Notes: a model not told the origin generated them from the letters alone. 64,000 bases of DNA from Drosophila persimilis (GCF_003286085.1 NW_020825289.1:7688001-7752000); one strand, 5' to 3'. Shown: positions 48,101 through 61,239, numbered from the stretch's first letter. A program made the numbers and translations.

Positions 48101-51100
48101 TGTACATGCGGCTTGGACTGGCATGAATTTATTCATGAACGAAGATGTTCCGAACGGAACAGAGCAGGACAGAACAGAACAGAAGGGATCGGAGGAGATG
48201 GTCTAGGTCCTGATCGGTTTGCAGATCATGTTCCAGCGATTTTGTGGGCTTGGCCCTCACGACAGTTTGATATGTGTAACCCCCGATGCAAATGCTGATG
48301 ACCTTCGTCTTCGGCCCACCAAGGACAAGTAGGTATGCCTGGCATAGGAATAGGATTGGGTGCGGACTGGCATTGATATTGGGGGCTCTCTGTAGAGCCT
48401 TCTGAGAGCTCTTCTAATTAGAACCCAGGCAAGTGGAAATTTGTGATGTCTGGCTCAGATGGGTATCTGGATGTCATTTCTCATGCCAGATACCCAATTC
48501 ATATTAATCCTTTGATCTCAGGCGGAAAATGTGTGTATTAGTCGCTAGTTCTCGGCTTTCGGTTCTCGGTTTTCGCTGCTCGCCATCTCCATCTTCGTCA
48601 TCGTCATCGTCATCGTCTTCGTCTTTGTCTGCTGCTTATCTTCCTTCTTCTGCTTTTTCTGGGATAGATGCCATGTCCATGTCGTCATCATCATCATCAT
48701 CATCATCATCATTATCATCATCATCATTGCTAAACTTGACGCTAAAATGGATGAGTATGAGGATACGCAGGAGTAGGAGCAGGAGGGAAAAGAGGAGCAT
48801 AGCAGAGCAGAGCAGAACAGAGCAGCAGACAGAAGTCAGAAGGCAACTGGCAACACAGTTCTTGCGTCTGTTGCCAAAGTCCGTTGGCAAGCAGCCAAAC
48901 CCGAGGATTTCTACCAAAAGGCGAATTAAATTCCTCAATTCTTGGGCCTGGTTTATTTTTAGACCAAAAACAGAGGAAGAACAAGAAGAGCAAAGCAAAG
49001 CAAAGCAAAGCGAAAACTAGCAATGAAATAAACCAAGGGGTAAAGAAAGAGAGATGAAGAGAGGCAGAGGCGACAGCAGTGCAGACCAACACCAAGACGA
49101 AAGACGAGGACAAGAAGCGGAGTAGACGGAGGAGACGGACAACAACAACGACGCCAGGCACACACAAATGGTGAAGATCAGAAGATCTACCAGCGGCGGC
49201 AAAGAAACAGCAACAGCCACAGCCGCAGCCGCGGTCGATGCTGCAGCCGCAGCAACAAGTATAGATGGATGAATGCTGTTAAAGGCGAAGGCCATCCAAA
49301 GAAACTCCTATCCTCCAGCCGTACCCCCGCCACCTCCACCGCCACCGCCATCGCCATAACCACAGCAGCACTAAATCCAGATTGCAAGGAGTCAAACTAG
49401 CATCCGCGACGGTCACATTAAGCCGCCTCTATGCGTTGTCGACAGGCGTCGAAGTCGAACTCAAAGTGGAAGTGGAAGTCGAAGACGAAGTCGGCGTCGG
49501 CGTCGGCCCGGCGGCAGATGTTTCACCCAGGAACACATCGCACGATCCGATCCGCGAAGGGCGACCGAAGAGCAGCGCCCGAAATCTCAGTGCGTTGTAC
49601 TTACGATAGAATTTTTGATTGCCATAAGCACGCACAGAGCCGAGTCGCCTCCAAGCCCTAGGTCTAGGTCCGGCACCACCCAATCGAGCACTGGCTGGCC
49701 CTGGCCCTGGCACTGGCATCGGATCGTCGCGAACTGGGAAATTGCGGGCAATTCATTTCCCATGACTCTTAATCACCTGGCCATTATTATATTTACTCGT
49801 ACTCGTATATAATTATACCCTACACCCATCGATTCCTGTGTCGAAAGGGATTAACCATTGATTAAGTCGAATAGCAGTTTGAGTGGAAATAACTTCGATA
49901 TATTATCGATACTCCCAAGCGATAACTCGCTTCTGTTCGATGGCACAAAAGCAATCAAAGTCTCCTCCTCCTCTCTTTAAATGTGCTGCGTAGCTTTTCT
50001 AATTTGTTAGAAATTTTTCTCAAGACTATTAATTAAACCTACCCATATTAATAATCATTAAACCAAATGTTTATCCTTCTCTAATTGCTTGGGTTAATTA
50101 GAAAGTTTGTGATACCATCCCAAACAGCGAGAATGAGACTTAGAAGAGAACTTATAATTATGCATGCGGACATTTATCATAATTTTTTGGTAGAACGAAG
50201 AGGAGCTGTGTGGAGAGAGAGAGAGAGAGAGTGTGTAAGTTCGTGCTGTGCGGCTGGTACCCGCAGAAAAATTGTCAAAACGCAAAGGAGAAGATCATTA
50301 TTACATTTCACGCTTCCCTTCCAGCCAAGATCACAGAAATAAAAACTATACCATAAAAAACACAAGAACAACAGCAGGAAACGAACACTAGCTCTGGGGG
50401 GCGAAGCTTTTGATACCCTAGCATATGGATCGTTCAGCAGCTCAGCGCTTCATCCAGTTATTTCCAGGCCAGACCAAATTGATTCGGCGATCCAGAATCT
50501 TTATACATAATTGGGTCAAACATGATACGTTGCTGCAACAATAACATCTGATCGAAATTATTATAACCTTTGGAAGGGTATTCCAAAACTGTTACCACAA
50601 CGAGCGACGAGTACGAAGGCGACGGCTTGCTGGCGATACGTACCAAATTAATGGAAATGGAACCACATTGCGTTGGGCCGGGAAGGGCGCAGGCGCAGAG
50701 CAAGGGCAAGAGGGGACAAACGTGCAGCAGCAGCAGCAGCAATAGCAGCAGCAGCGAACCCTACTCTATACAGGTAAGAGCCGCCAAGGGGCCAGAGAGC
50801 AGTGCGACCAGCAGAAAGAGCCAAAAACCAAAGCGTCGTTGTGGGAGAAAGAATAAAACTAACAATGGACTGCGGCGTCGACGCAGTCTTCGGTTCTGAC
50901 TTTGGCTCCGAATCCGAATCCGACTCTGACTCCGACGACTCCCGACTCCCATTGGAATGAAATGATGACGGCGACGTGCTGCAGCAGAATGTGTGTATGC
51001 CTGTGCAAGTGTGTGTGTGTGTGTATGAGCGGGCATTTCGGTCTTAACCCGCTTGTCTGTACCTTACCCTACCTTTGCTTTATTGCGTTCTTTGTCTAGC

Positions 51101-51874
51101 ACACACACTGGCACTGCCTCTGACTCTGCCTTCCAAGCAACAGGAAGAGCTCACGCACACAGTGGGACACCTTTCCAATCACATCCATGAAATGAGCAAA
51201 CATTACTCTGTTTCGATTGTTTTCGGCTATGCTCTTTTCCCCCTCTTTCTTCCATTCTTTCCACTGTTTTCTTTTGGAATTCTTTGGCGCTGGGTTCATT
51301 CATGCCCGTAGCCCGGCCACAAATTTCCTTTTTAAGCTAACTAACCCGAGCTCTTCACGACATTTGCAATCGCGTACTTGGCCAGATCAGAGCAACAAGC
51401 TTCAAATCAAATAAATATCGAACATCGAGTCCTCAGCAGAAGTTCCCTAAGTCTGTCCAAGGATTACTCTCTGCCTCTGCTCTGCCTCTCTATCGGTGTG
51501 CCTGATTGTACGTGTACGTGTGTGTTTGTCTCGTCTCCCTCGTCTCACCATCGTTTCGGGCGCGCTCTGGAAGAGGAAACTGGAACTGGAATTGGTATTG
51601 GTATTGCTGGAGTTCTGGAAGCAGAGAGCCTCTTCTTCGTTCGCTTCTTCGCTTTCTTGGAGGACATTCGCGGCTGCGTGATATTGCCCGGATCACCCCA
51701 GCGATCAGTCGAAGACGAAGACTTGCAGTGAACGCGACGTGTACTAGTGTTAGCCTCCTCGATCGCGCGTCCTCCAACACATCCGCTCTTGCATTCAGCT
51801 CGTTAGATCGTCGACAGCTACAGCCAGATTGTACTCCGAACTCAAAGCCTCTCTCGCCCGATACCAAGTAAAAG
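45147..51874. other. Large intergenic region, repeat-rich
   Basis: No gene is supported over 6.7 kb. It contains many short tandem repeats: CTGTCG/CTCTGT (45554-45600), CCCAGT (about 45880-45908), CATCCA (45976-46006), CTAGCT and CGCAC (46571-46622), CAGCCT (47433-47455), TCATCG (48596-48625) and ATC (48683-48727). The piece near 50403-50420 resembles the decayed repeat at 420-445. The last 400 bases probably contain the transcription start and 5' UTR of the C-type lectin gene. Confidence 0.45.
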
Positions 51875-54800
51875 ATGGCCAAAATCATTTTATTCTGTGT
51901 GCTGAGCCTTTTGGCATGCGCTGCAGGTTAGTACAAGTTCAATATTTCTATGGAATAAGTTTTTGATTTCGCTACGGATTTTTCGTTGGGAAATTTCTTT
52001 AAAAATGCACGAATACCGTTTGGTGGCTTTTTGAGGAATTCCCATTAAAATTAAAAGAGTTAAAATTAATTTATAACCCTGGATATAATACTAAACGATT
52101 AGAGTGTTCCCAAAGAACTCTAGAATTAGATGTGCTTCGAAATCTAATATCTGTGTAATATCTAAAATTTCCTATAAGTTTCCCAATTCTATTTCCAAAA
52201 CCGTGCTTCCAACGAACTGCACAAAATGATGATCTCTCCAAGTGCTTGAAAAAGTCTAAGACCCAGACTCTGGCCCGAACTAATGAATAATGCATTCCCA
52301 TCATTATATCTGAATCAAAGTCTCGGCCATTAAGTCTGTTCGGTGCTTTTGCATCAATTTTTTTCATCGTTCCGCTCTTTTCTCATCGATTACCTGAAGC
52401 TGAATTGCACTGTTCCCGTTCCCGTTTTGGACCCCAGCAGGAGCCAGAGCTTTTTTTCAATATCAATTTCGTTCTGCTTATCCCAGTCGCCATGTCCATT
52501 ATAATGATTTGCCTGCTAACAGGCCGGAGGGATGCTAGGTGCCAACAAATAACTAGACTTGGCATCGGTCCCGCTTCCCGGGGTGGCCCGGGGTATGCCT
52601 CCAGCATCCTCCAGCATCAAAGTCTGGGGCAAACACTAGCATTGACTTTGACTGCATCATTAGAGACGTGCTAGATTCGCGATCTCTCCAGGAGTATCTA
52701 TCGCTGGCCGAACGTAATTACCTTCCGAAATTATAGTGCTCGAAAATAGACGGCTGTAGGGGGAATCTGAGCGAAATACTGTCCAATTATTGGGTTTCCC
52801 GATCCCGATCCCGTTCCCGTTCCCGATCCAGCCCCAGTCCCATTCCCCCAATCGAGTTCACGTTCAGAGTCAGAGTCAGTGTCAAATTAAGTGCAATTGG
52901 ATGGGGTTCTGATGGGAGGGGAGAGAAACTGGACTTCCTTCTCGTTAGCTCCCTTGAAGATATTGTTGTTTCTTTTTTACCTCGAATTCTATCCGTTGGA
53001 TCCGTTCCAAGCGAAGATTGCGATCTAGTTGGATTCATTTTGGGGGAATTAATTCTCGAATTAGGTTGGATCCCTCTCTGAGATTTGGGTTGGAGGAATA
53101 AATTGGTCAATTAAAATGAAATTTGAGAGTTTCTTCAGCTTGTTCTTCTGCTTCTGCCCAGGGGGATTTGAATTCTTATTGGTTGGTTCTATTGAGAGAT
53201 GGAAATCTCAGCTGCTCAGATGCATAATAAATCCGCTCGACTGCTGTCAGTCTTCACATTCTTCCCATTCATAAATCTACCCTCGGATCGGTTGTCGTCT
53301 CCGTTGTCTTTCGGAGGGAAGACTTTTCGACTTGGCTTCGTGTGTGTCTTGCATTTAAATCGCCGGAAATAATTTCATATACAAACAGATAGCCACACAG
53401 ATACGACTGCTCGTATGCAGGTATTGAGGTGCGAGTGAGTGGACAAACATTGGAACCCTGTCTATGCCATAGCCATAGACATACCCTTGCCTATATCCAT
53501 CCACGACAAGTGCCATAAATAGCCAAGTGCCTGGAGGTGCCTTCAAAGTATTTGTGTTTATCTTTTGAGCCGTTCTCAAAGGGCCAACACCAACACACCC
53601 ACACACACACACACACACCTATGCATGCATGTAGGATACAAACAGATGACTGTTTAGCACGCTCTGAGAGGGCTAAGATCTTTTACCTGTTGGAACCAGC
53701 CAGAACAGTCACTGTCATCTTGCATTGTTTTCTCTCGTCCCAGAGCACCCCCCGAGCAGGGAATGAAAGCAGAGCTCTTCTCGGGTCAGCGATTACATAA
53801 GAGTCTGCCGGCCGCCTGCTCTCTCTTTCATTCTTTCATGCGTCTTTTCAGTGCTTGGGGCTGACCAGAGCAGCCACCAGCCACCAGCCACCAGCTAATT
53901 AATGTCATCAGCACCTTGATTCCCCATCGGATTTTGTGTGTAATTAGCTGCCGGAGGCACAACTCAGGGTCAGGGACCGCATAAATGCTCCTGGTCATCA
54001 TCATCATCATCATCATCGTTAACATTATCATCATGAGTCATGAATCATATGTCCAAAGTTCTTCGTTTGTTATTCTTTTTATAGAGACAATTGCCGACTG
54101 CTTTTGGTAATCCTATTTAATGATATTTGTCTTTGGCTTCGTTCTGTTTCTGGCTCTCTGGCTCTCTGGCTCTGGCTGTGGCCTCTAGCTTCTGGCCATC
54201 TCTGGCCTGGCTATTACGCATGCGATGTCCGAAACTGAAACCGTTACTACAATTATTTCGGTTACGCGTTGCGATTTCATAGGTGTTTCGGTATTCAGAG
54301 CGGGATCTCCGGATGGGTTTTGGACTTGGGGGAATTTCGGGGTTCGTTCACCCGCAGAAGACCCCCACTAATTGTTTGCTTGTGCTCTTCCGGGATTAGG
54401 TCAACGCATTACGACAATCCATTTGGATGGAGTCCAGTACTTCATCAGCCGGATGAATCCCTATTCGCCGGAACTGAACTACTTCCTGGCCTACCAGTAC
54501 TGTCGCTCCTTGGGCCTGCAGCTGGCCTCGTTCGAGACCAAGGAGAAGGCCGAATCGATGACAACGTATTTGAAGAATGCCGGCTACGGCAACTACGATT
54601 TCTGGACCTCCGGAAATCGCCTGGGCACGGGCATGTTCCTATGGATGAGCACCGGTTTACCGTTCAATGCCACCTTTGACTTCTTCGAGAACTCGGCGGA
54701 CGCCATCCAGGCCGGCCTCCTCGATCCCGTCGATCACAACAGCAACACCTCGCCCCAGCGCACCGCCCGCGACAGGTAAGTACGCCAGGAAGATCCCCCA

Positions 54801-57406
54801 TCCTCCCTGTCCGGCCCCAGTGTGTATCTCTCCTTACATCGCTCTCTGTTTTTGCACTCTCCATTCCATCTCGAACTATAGCAGCAGTGGCGCCGAGAAG
54901 GGATGCGTGATCCTGAAGCAGCCCACGCTCAAATGGATGCCCGAGGACTGCTCGGCCGTCAAGGACTTCATTTGCGAGCAGACCCGCTGCTACTACTACA
55001 ACTACGGCAGCATCCCGGTCTCGTCTGCGCAGGGGTAAGGACACTAGACCACGGCAGCCACTAAGCGAACAGAAAAGGCGCGAATAAGATCAAGCCAGAA
55101 TTGAGAGAAGAGAAGAGTAACGAGGAGAAGAGAAAAGGAGCAGAGAAGAACGAAGAAAGAACCATATTCATAAAAGCAATAAACAAATTTAAATATACTA
55201 TAATTAAAGTTAATTAATTCGCTATACGAACGGCCCGCTATAGCGGCAACTAAACAAATCTCCCTAATTAAGTAAATCGAGCACACAAACACAAACACCC
55301 ACACACACACACACATATTTATATAGATACGATCGAAATCGAGAGAAACCGCAAGGATAACCTGATTAAACGAAAGTTAATTTAGTTGACCACAAACACA
55401 CACACACACACACAGCCACACAGAACACCCACCCACACACACCAACACACACACAGAGACAGAGACAGAGTGCGAATCTAAATCTGATTCCGATTCCCAG
55501 TCCGAACAAAAGATATTGCCAAAAGAAAACAAAAAACTGAAACTCAAAAATAGGTGAGCTAAACCCCAAATCGTTACAAATCTACCATAACTACACACAC
55601 ACATGCACGCAGGCAGACACACACACACACACACACACAGATAACCGTGTTGTGTGTGTGTGCCTGCGCGTCAATCTATGCATACATCTATAAAGATTAC
55701 ATCTAAAGACTAAAGACTAATGCGAAGCTCTTAGCTAACTTCTTACTAACGCCCTCCAAAAAAAAAAACAAACGTTCGAGATGTCAGAGTTTTCAAAATC
55801 GATCCAAATTTACACAGTTTTTATTCGAAGAAAAACTATCAAAAGTATATTTCCTTGTAGACGCCAATGCGATAACCGAACCACGAAAATTAATGCAATC
55901 TGATATTTAAAGGAATTGATATAAATCTTAAATCAGTTTAGAGTTCCCTTCAGAGGAACTCATTATTTGAGTTCTAAAAGAGTTATATTCTAAAAGAGAA
56001 GCAATTTTGGAATTCAGAATCATATAAAAGCAAATGCAAATGTGTCCCCAGTTCTAACTCATTTGATTCCACGTAAAATTTCATAGAAATGCCCTGCCCA
56101 GCGATCCTGTTTCAGATTGCATTAACCTTTCCCCAGTTCGATTCCATATGAGCGCCGAAAGAATCTCGCATAAGATCTACATAGATCTGAAACCCTAAAT
56201 ACTCTACGTAATATTTTGTTTGGTGGTTTGGGGCTTAGCTTCCTTAGATGTTCTCGCCTCTCGTTGTTGTTGCTGTTGTTGTTGTTGTTGTTGTCGTTGT
56301 GGTTGTCATGATGATTTGTGTTCAACTAACTAACTTTAGTATAAGCAGCTTAAAGCTCGAACTTTCGCACTAACCACGACCACCAACTTCAGCCGAACCG
56401 CTCCACCGTGCCCCCTTTACTCCTCTGTTAAGCAGCAAAACTCAAATGGCAACTGTTTTCGTTCTCTTCTCTTCCTTCTCCCCAAACGCTGGGCCACAGA
56501 CGACCCATCACCTCGACCACGCCCAGAACGCCTGACGCACTGATGCACCTGCATGCCGCCCCCACCACCACGCCCCTGCCCCTGCTGATGTCCACCACTG
56601 GAGGCCTGTACACGGCCGCCAAGGCCAAGTCGTCGCCAGCGATTGCCCAGCGCCTGGCAGAGGAGGCCAGCTCGCCGTCGTTCCACTCCTTCAAGCTGAA
56701 CCAAGATCGCTCGCTGACCGACAAAGATGCCATTGACGTGGAGGTGGACGACCAGGACACGGACATGGATGCCGAGGAGCACGACGATCACGAGCACGAG
56801 CACGAGGCGGAGAGCGATGGCGATGTAGAGGGCGACGATCACGACGGGGATAACGATAGCTTCAGCGAGCATGCCCGCGAGCTGATCGGCGATGGCGAGG
56901 GCGATGACATCAAGGAGCATGTCTTCCCGCTGCACGACAACGAGCTGCACCACGAGATGCACTCCATTGAAGAGGTTCAGCAGCAGCTGCAGCACCACGA
57001 CGATGATGCCGCACCAGCTCCCGCCGCCGCCGCCGAAGAGAGTGTCAGCGTTGAGCACGAGACGGAGGCTGACGGAGACTCTGAGTCGGAAGCAGAAGCC
57101 GATTCGGAGGCCGAGTCCCAGGCCCCTGGACAGGCCAATGAGGCGCTGCCGAGCTCCACAGAGTCGCCGGCCGCCGCCGCCATCGAGGAGCGCATCAAGC
57201 AGATTGCACAGGACTTCCAGAAGATGGCCAGCTCGCAGGAGATGCAGACCCCGCCCAAGGAGGAGGTCTCGCCCCAGCAGTCGCTCTCGCTGAACGACCT
57301 GATACGCACCCTGCGCCCCAACGAGCAGCAGATCATACCCCAGATCGACTCCGACTACTCGAACGCCATGCGGGTTCTGGGCAAGACCCTGGTGCCCAAC
57401 AACTAG
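51875..57406 (+). CDS. Secreted C-type lectin-domain protein with alternative acidic tail
   Basis: Four exons, 51875-51926, 54400-54775, 54882-55034 and 56500-57406, join in phase to 495 residues. Residues 1-17 are a signal peptide (MAKIILFCVLSLLACAA). The CTLD spans about 25-180, with YFISRMNPYS, FLAYQYCRSLGLQLASF, FWTSGNRLG and DFICE. The EPN/QPD and WND calcium-sugar motifs are not visible (LKWMPEDC instead), so calcium-dependent sugar binding is doubtful. Exon 4 adds a 302-residue tail rich in Asp, Glu, His and Ala. If the exon 3 donor is not used, the frame ends at once at TAA 55036-55038, giving a 194-residue lectin. The exon 3 acceptor is a tandem AG (TATAGCAG). The first intron is about 2.5 kb. 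The gene name is not known to me. Confidence 0.83.
51927..54399 (+). other. First intron of the lectin gene
   Basis: GT at 51927 and AG at 54398-54399, phase 1. No nested gene is supported on either strand. It holds ATC repeats (about 53998-54017), a CA tract (53596-53618) and a CCCGAT/CCCGTT repeat (52798-52840). Confidence 0.6.
55035..56499 (+). other. Third intron of the lectin gene / 3' UTR of its short form
   Basis: The donor GTAAGG at 55035 overlaps the TAA stop of the short form. CA repeats lie at 55293-55315, 55394-55452 and 55615-55640, and a GTT repeat at 56263-56297. No coding signal is seen before the acceptor GGCCACAG at 56492-56499. If the donor is skipped, this region would be the 3' UTR. 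Confidence 0.5.
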
Positions 57407-57760
57407 GCTTCCCCACTGGCATTGGCCTCCATTAGCATCCACTAGACTAAGTTGTGTGTGTTTGGGTCCGGGGCCCACCGACTGTCCCACCCACTGAGGG
57501 ATTGGGTTCCACTGAGGAACGAGCATTTTCAAGAGCCGGCCGGATAACGTCCGAAAATGTCGCTTCTCTCTGCGGACCCAATGCGCAGCCTGGGCGGTCC
57601 GAGGGCCCCTGTAGAAATTTCCGATCCACACTGATCATTCCACTAGCATATCGGGCAACGAGAGATTAAAGGAGCCAAGACACTATTCTATATATAAATA
57701 CGATATATTGTATGCTTTAATTGTATGACAACCACCACAAAAAAAGGAAACTCTTGATTT

Positions 57761-57766
57761 AATAAA
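57761..57766 (+). terminator. Poly(A) signal of the lectin long form
   Basis: AATAAA about 355 bases after the stop at 57406, the first canonical hexamer downstream. Confidence 0.5.
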
Positions 57767-59216
57767 AACTACTGAGTAAAATTAACAATCAACATATATT
57801 ATGTGGAAGAATTCACTGCATAGATTCTGTGTTACATGATTGGAACTTTTGAGTGAAGTGGATTATGCTCTACCCAAACGATTCAATCTCTCACGTGAAG
57901 GGGTCTTAAAGTAACTGTGAAATGATTTAATCGATAAAGACCATCAAACCACTCCAATAAACCTGTTACGAGTGTCAGTAAACCTCTTAGAAGATGATGC
58001 TAATCTCGTTCACTCCGTCATCATAGAACATCGTTGGATCCATTCATATTCCGTCTCTGGACAGATCCGCAGACATGCTCGTATTCTATAACGGCTCTGG
58101 GGACTTGACTTGGCCATGAACAAATCATAAAGTGGCCCAGGGGCCTGGGGAGGGGATTTATTTGGCTTAGTCGAAAAGAAGATGAAAGCCAATAATCGTA
58201 AATTAGCTGCTCGGGCTCTAAAAACTGAAGTATGTTTGGGATTTCTTTTATTGCAGCAGCCCCAGAGGCGGTCCCCGGCCGAAGCGAGCCCGAAAGAACA
58301 AATAAATTCGTTGGCAGGCTTACATCACTTGGTTGGGTCTTGGTCTTGGTCGTGGTCTTAGTCGTGTTCTGGTCCCTCCGTCTGTCCAGTCTTCGGTGTC
58401 TTCGGTGTCTGCATTCAAATCTGCAAATCATCTTTCTTAATTTAAAGAGGATTTCGAGACGCAGACGAAGACGCATCACATCAAGTTTTATGTGTGTCGG
58501 TGTCGCTCAACAATTGGATGAAGATGAAGATGGAGCTGCGGCGGGCCAGCCAGCAGCGGCTGTGGACACAACGCATTAACCAGAAGATCCCCGAGCTGGC
58601 TTGCAGACCCAAAGGTACCCGCCCCTGCCCCATGCCCACCTGCTGGTGCTCCATCGTCGTCTCCATCTTCAGCTCCACCTTCGCCCTGACGCAGACGAGA
58701 GTGACTTCGTTTGAAGTTCTGTATTGTTGACTGATGTTGTTGTTCTTCTTGCTGTTGCTGCTGAAAGTGGTTAATGAAAGAAGCACACACAGATACTCGC
58801 GCATACATACATGCATTCTCGTATAAGGTATATGGCAGTCGGAGCAGGCAGATGTGAAGACAACCTTGAAATGTATAGCAGAGTCCAACGAACGAATATA
58901 TAAAAAAAATGGTTCTGTTCTCCTCTTTGTGCGAGCACCTCAGAGGAGCTTGAGGAGCATTCCTTGGGTAAGAACGGTAAGTAACTGCTAACTGGAAGAT
59001 GAATTTCAAATCTCTGGAGAATCGGCGGCGTGGCAGTCTGCATCCGTGATAAGGAACGAAAGGAAAAGTACGCTCACGCGCCCGCCCGATATTGGTGTTA
59101 TTTATAAAGCCGCACAAAGTGCACCTGATCTCAGGAAAGATGATTCAGTTGCTTTACATACGGAAGTGTACGGAGGAATTGCCCAAAACAGAGAGAAAGT
59201 ACCGACTTTGCCGAAT
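57767..59216. other. Intergenic spacer
   Basis: No coding sequence supported. Open frames near 58488-59117 on the minus strand and 58494-58730 on the plus strand lack domains and are compositionally unremarkable. Confidence 0.45.
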
Positions 59217-59249
59217 TATATAAAGGAATCGTTCAGGCTTCCAGTATCA
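59217..59249 (+). promoter_or_regulatory. TATA promoter of the small secreted peptide gene
   Basis: TATATAAAG at 59217-59225 with an initiator-like ATCATTG whose A at 59249 lies 32 bases downstream, the spacing expected of a TATA/Inr pair. The ATG follows at 59300. Confidence 0.7.
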
Positions 59250-59299
59250 TTGCAAGCCAAACAATTCGCTTGAAAGGACTACTTCCATCCCGCAACAAA

Positions 59300-59605
59300 A
59301 TGAAAGTGACTCTGATCCTCACATTCCTGGCCTCCCTGGCCCTCTCGCTGGCCCTGCCCCAGGTGGGACATGGATCCATCAATGGACCCAGCGGCGTAAG
59401 TATAAACTCTGACCCGAAACATGGGATATCTTGGCTAATCTTTCGAATGATTCGTGGCGTTCAGCGCTTTGCCATGACCCGGGACTGGGCTTTGCCGCCA
59501 GTGGACCTTCAGAAGCCCATCGTCTTTCTGCGCGAGGCCACGCCCATCCACGAAGAGCCCCAGGAGTCCCGCTCCGTGCAGACACGACGACGCCAGATTG
59601 CCTGA
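59300..59605 (+). CDS. Small secreted peptide, function unknown
   Basis: Two exons, 59300-59395 and 59465-59605, join in phase 0 to 78 residues. The first 19 residues are a clear signal peptide (MKVTLILTFLASLALSLA). The mature part has VGHGSINGPSG, DWALPPVDLQKP and FLREATPIHEEP, and ends in TRRRQIA, a multibasic site near the C-terminus. No cysteines follow the signal peptide, so it is not a disulfide-rich antimicrobial peptide; a precursor hormone or seminal or cuticle-associated peptide are options. The 69-nt intron is a multiple of three and open in frame, so unspliced RNA would encode a 101-residue form. AATAAA lies at 59651-59656. I do not recognise it. Confidence 0.75.
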   Translation: MKVTLILTFLASLALSLALPQVGHGSINGPSGVSINSDPKHGISWLIFRMIRGVQRFAMTRDWALPPVDLQKPIVFLREATPIHEEPQESRSVQTRRRQIA

Positions 59606-60177
59606 GCTCTCTCCGATAGAATGTGTTACTAGAATTAATAGTTACGTGCCAATAAATTGATTAATATTAAATTGTATCCAAACCTCACGCCTGATCGCAT
59701 GCCAAAGCCGAAACCGATCCACGACAGAGCATAGCCCACATGGATATTCATGGAATGGACAGTTCTTTTGACATAATTAACGCAGATCTAGGTGTCGAAG
59801 GAGAAAACGAGTTTCCTTAGGGGAGTTCCCTCAAATAAAACCAAATTAATGTTGGGTGTCTTCTTGGAAGCGCTGTTCGGCATCAGGTTAGAACCAGCTC
59901 GAGCTTCCCGTGCCGGCTACTGTTATTATTATTTAATATCGACTCGTTTTTACATATGCATGTGTATGTACGGCTTTAATTAACACTTGAGCAGTCAGTC
60001 CCCACCAGCCCCTTAACGGGAGTAATAATAAATGTTAATGACAGAGTATTAGATTTATTTTTGCATATTTTTTAATATATACATACGTATTACGTATACG
60101 CAGCGATACAAGTTTTGTCTTTAAGTAGTAGCTCATCTAATTAAATTTGCATGATAGCGCCATATCAGATCGGTGGC
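59606..60177. other. Spacer between the small peptide gene and the cathepsin promoter
   Basis: Contains the poly(A) signal at 59651-59656 and otherwise AT-rich sequence with no ORF of note. Confidence 0.45.
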
Positions 60178-60240
60178 TATAAAAGCCCCAGTATTGGGTC
60201 CCCGGCCATACCATTAGTGTTGGGCGATCGCTCGAGAAAG
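60178..60240 (+). promoter_or_regulatory. TATA promoter and 5' exon of the cathepsin gene
   Basis: TATAAAAG at 60178-60185; initiation is expected near 60208-60216. A donor GAGAAAG|GTTAGTCG at 60240/60241 follows, so a short noncoding exon would be spliced over about 1 kb to the acceptor CTTCCCAG at 61226-61233, seven bases before the ATG. The gap 60241-61233 shows no gene. Confidence 0.55.
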
Positions 60241-61239
60241 GTTAGTCGCTGGTTAAATTCTTCCTGGGATCCATAAAGTGAACATAAAACTTGTTTCGAT
60301 TGTAAAGTTTATTTCTGTCTTGTCCTCTGTCTCTGCTGCAAGTGCATTTTCGTTGTCCAGATCTGTCCAGATCGGATTATCTTGTGTGCAGTAATATTTA
60401 ATTGCCTTGAACTTGACAACGCGTTTTCGAGATCTTCCGGTTTTTCCTGTGCCGCCAAAGTGATGCCTTACCTTGCCTTACCTTGCCCCCTATGAGACGT
60501 GTATAAACATCGTTTAAAATCAGCCTCATCTCAGCGATTAAGTGTGTTAATTAAAATCATGATTACGTTTTGGAAGCCGCATTCAAGTCGAAATTCATTA
60601 TGGTTGTTGTATGCTGTTTTACCGGTACCATAAGACCCATAAAAGTGACATGTAGGCCATAAATCGGCATAGCAAAGATCATTTATTGACAGTAAACAAG
60701 TTTGAGCTCAATTTTTCTTATGTTTTTTTGTTCGAGTGTTTATGCCACTCCACAGCTAACACAGTTCACATGGTTACAATTATAGCTACTGCTACATGGT
60801 GTGATCAGAGCTTTTCGGATTCTGTATAATCATGAATTACTGGACTTGGGATAAACTCGTACTCGTATTGTTTGAGGTTTGAGGGGGTAGCAAGGTAGAC
60901 AAGTTTATTAGGCTTCGAATCTATTTTACATGTCTGTCTAATCGATTTGTGATGATAGCTATATAAACGCTGACTAGCGATAGAGCCCAAACATTTGTAC
61001 AGATTGAGTGAACGGGTAAGGTTGGGTCCGATAGAGACAGTGACATAACACACTGATGATTTCAGATTTGAAAATATAATTGCACATACATATATTCAAC
61101 TCAATCTGTTAATAAGTGTTACTACAGATGTAATCGAACTTAATTGACAACCGACAACGCAGAGGTCTTCTGTATTTTCCCCAGTCAGATGGAATACTAT
61201 ACGACTATTATATATAGAAAATCTTCTTCCCAGATCACA

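Noticed and set aside
49429..49719. ORFs built of Val-Glu repeats at 49382-49609 and the opposite strand
   Set aside because: Arise from GAAGTC/GGCGTC repeats; no conserved-looking sequence outside the repeat.
56417..57631. Minus-strand ORF of 404 residues opposite the lectin tail exon
   Set aside because: Shadow of the GC-rich acidic coding exon on the plus strand, which is in phase with upstream lectin exons.
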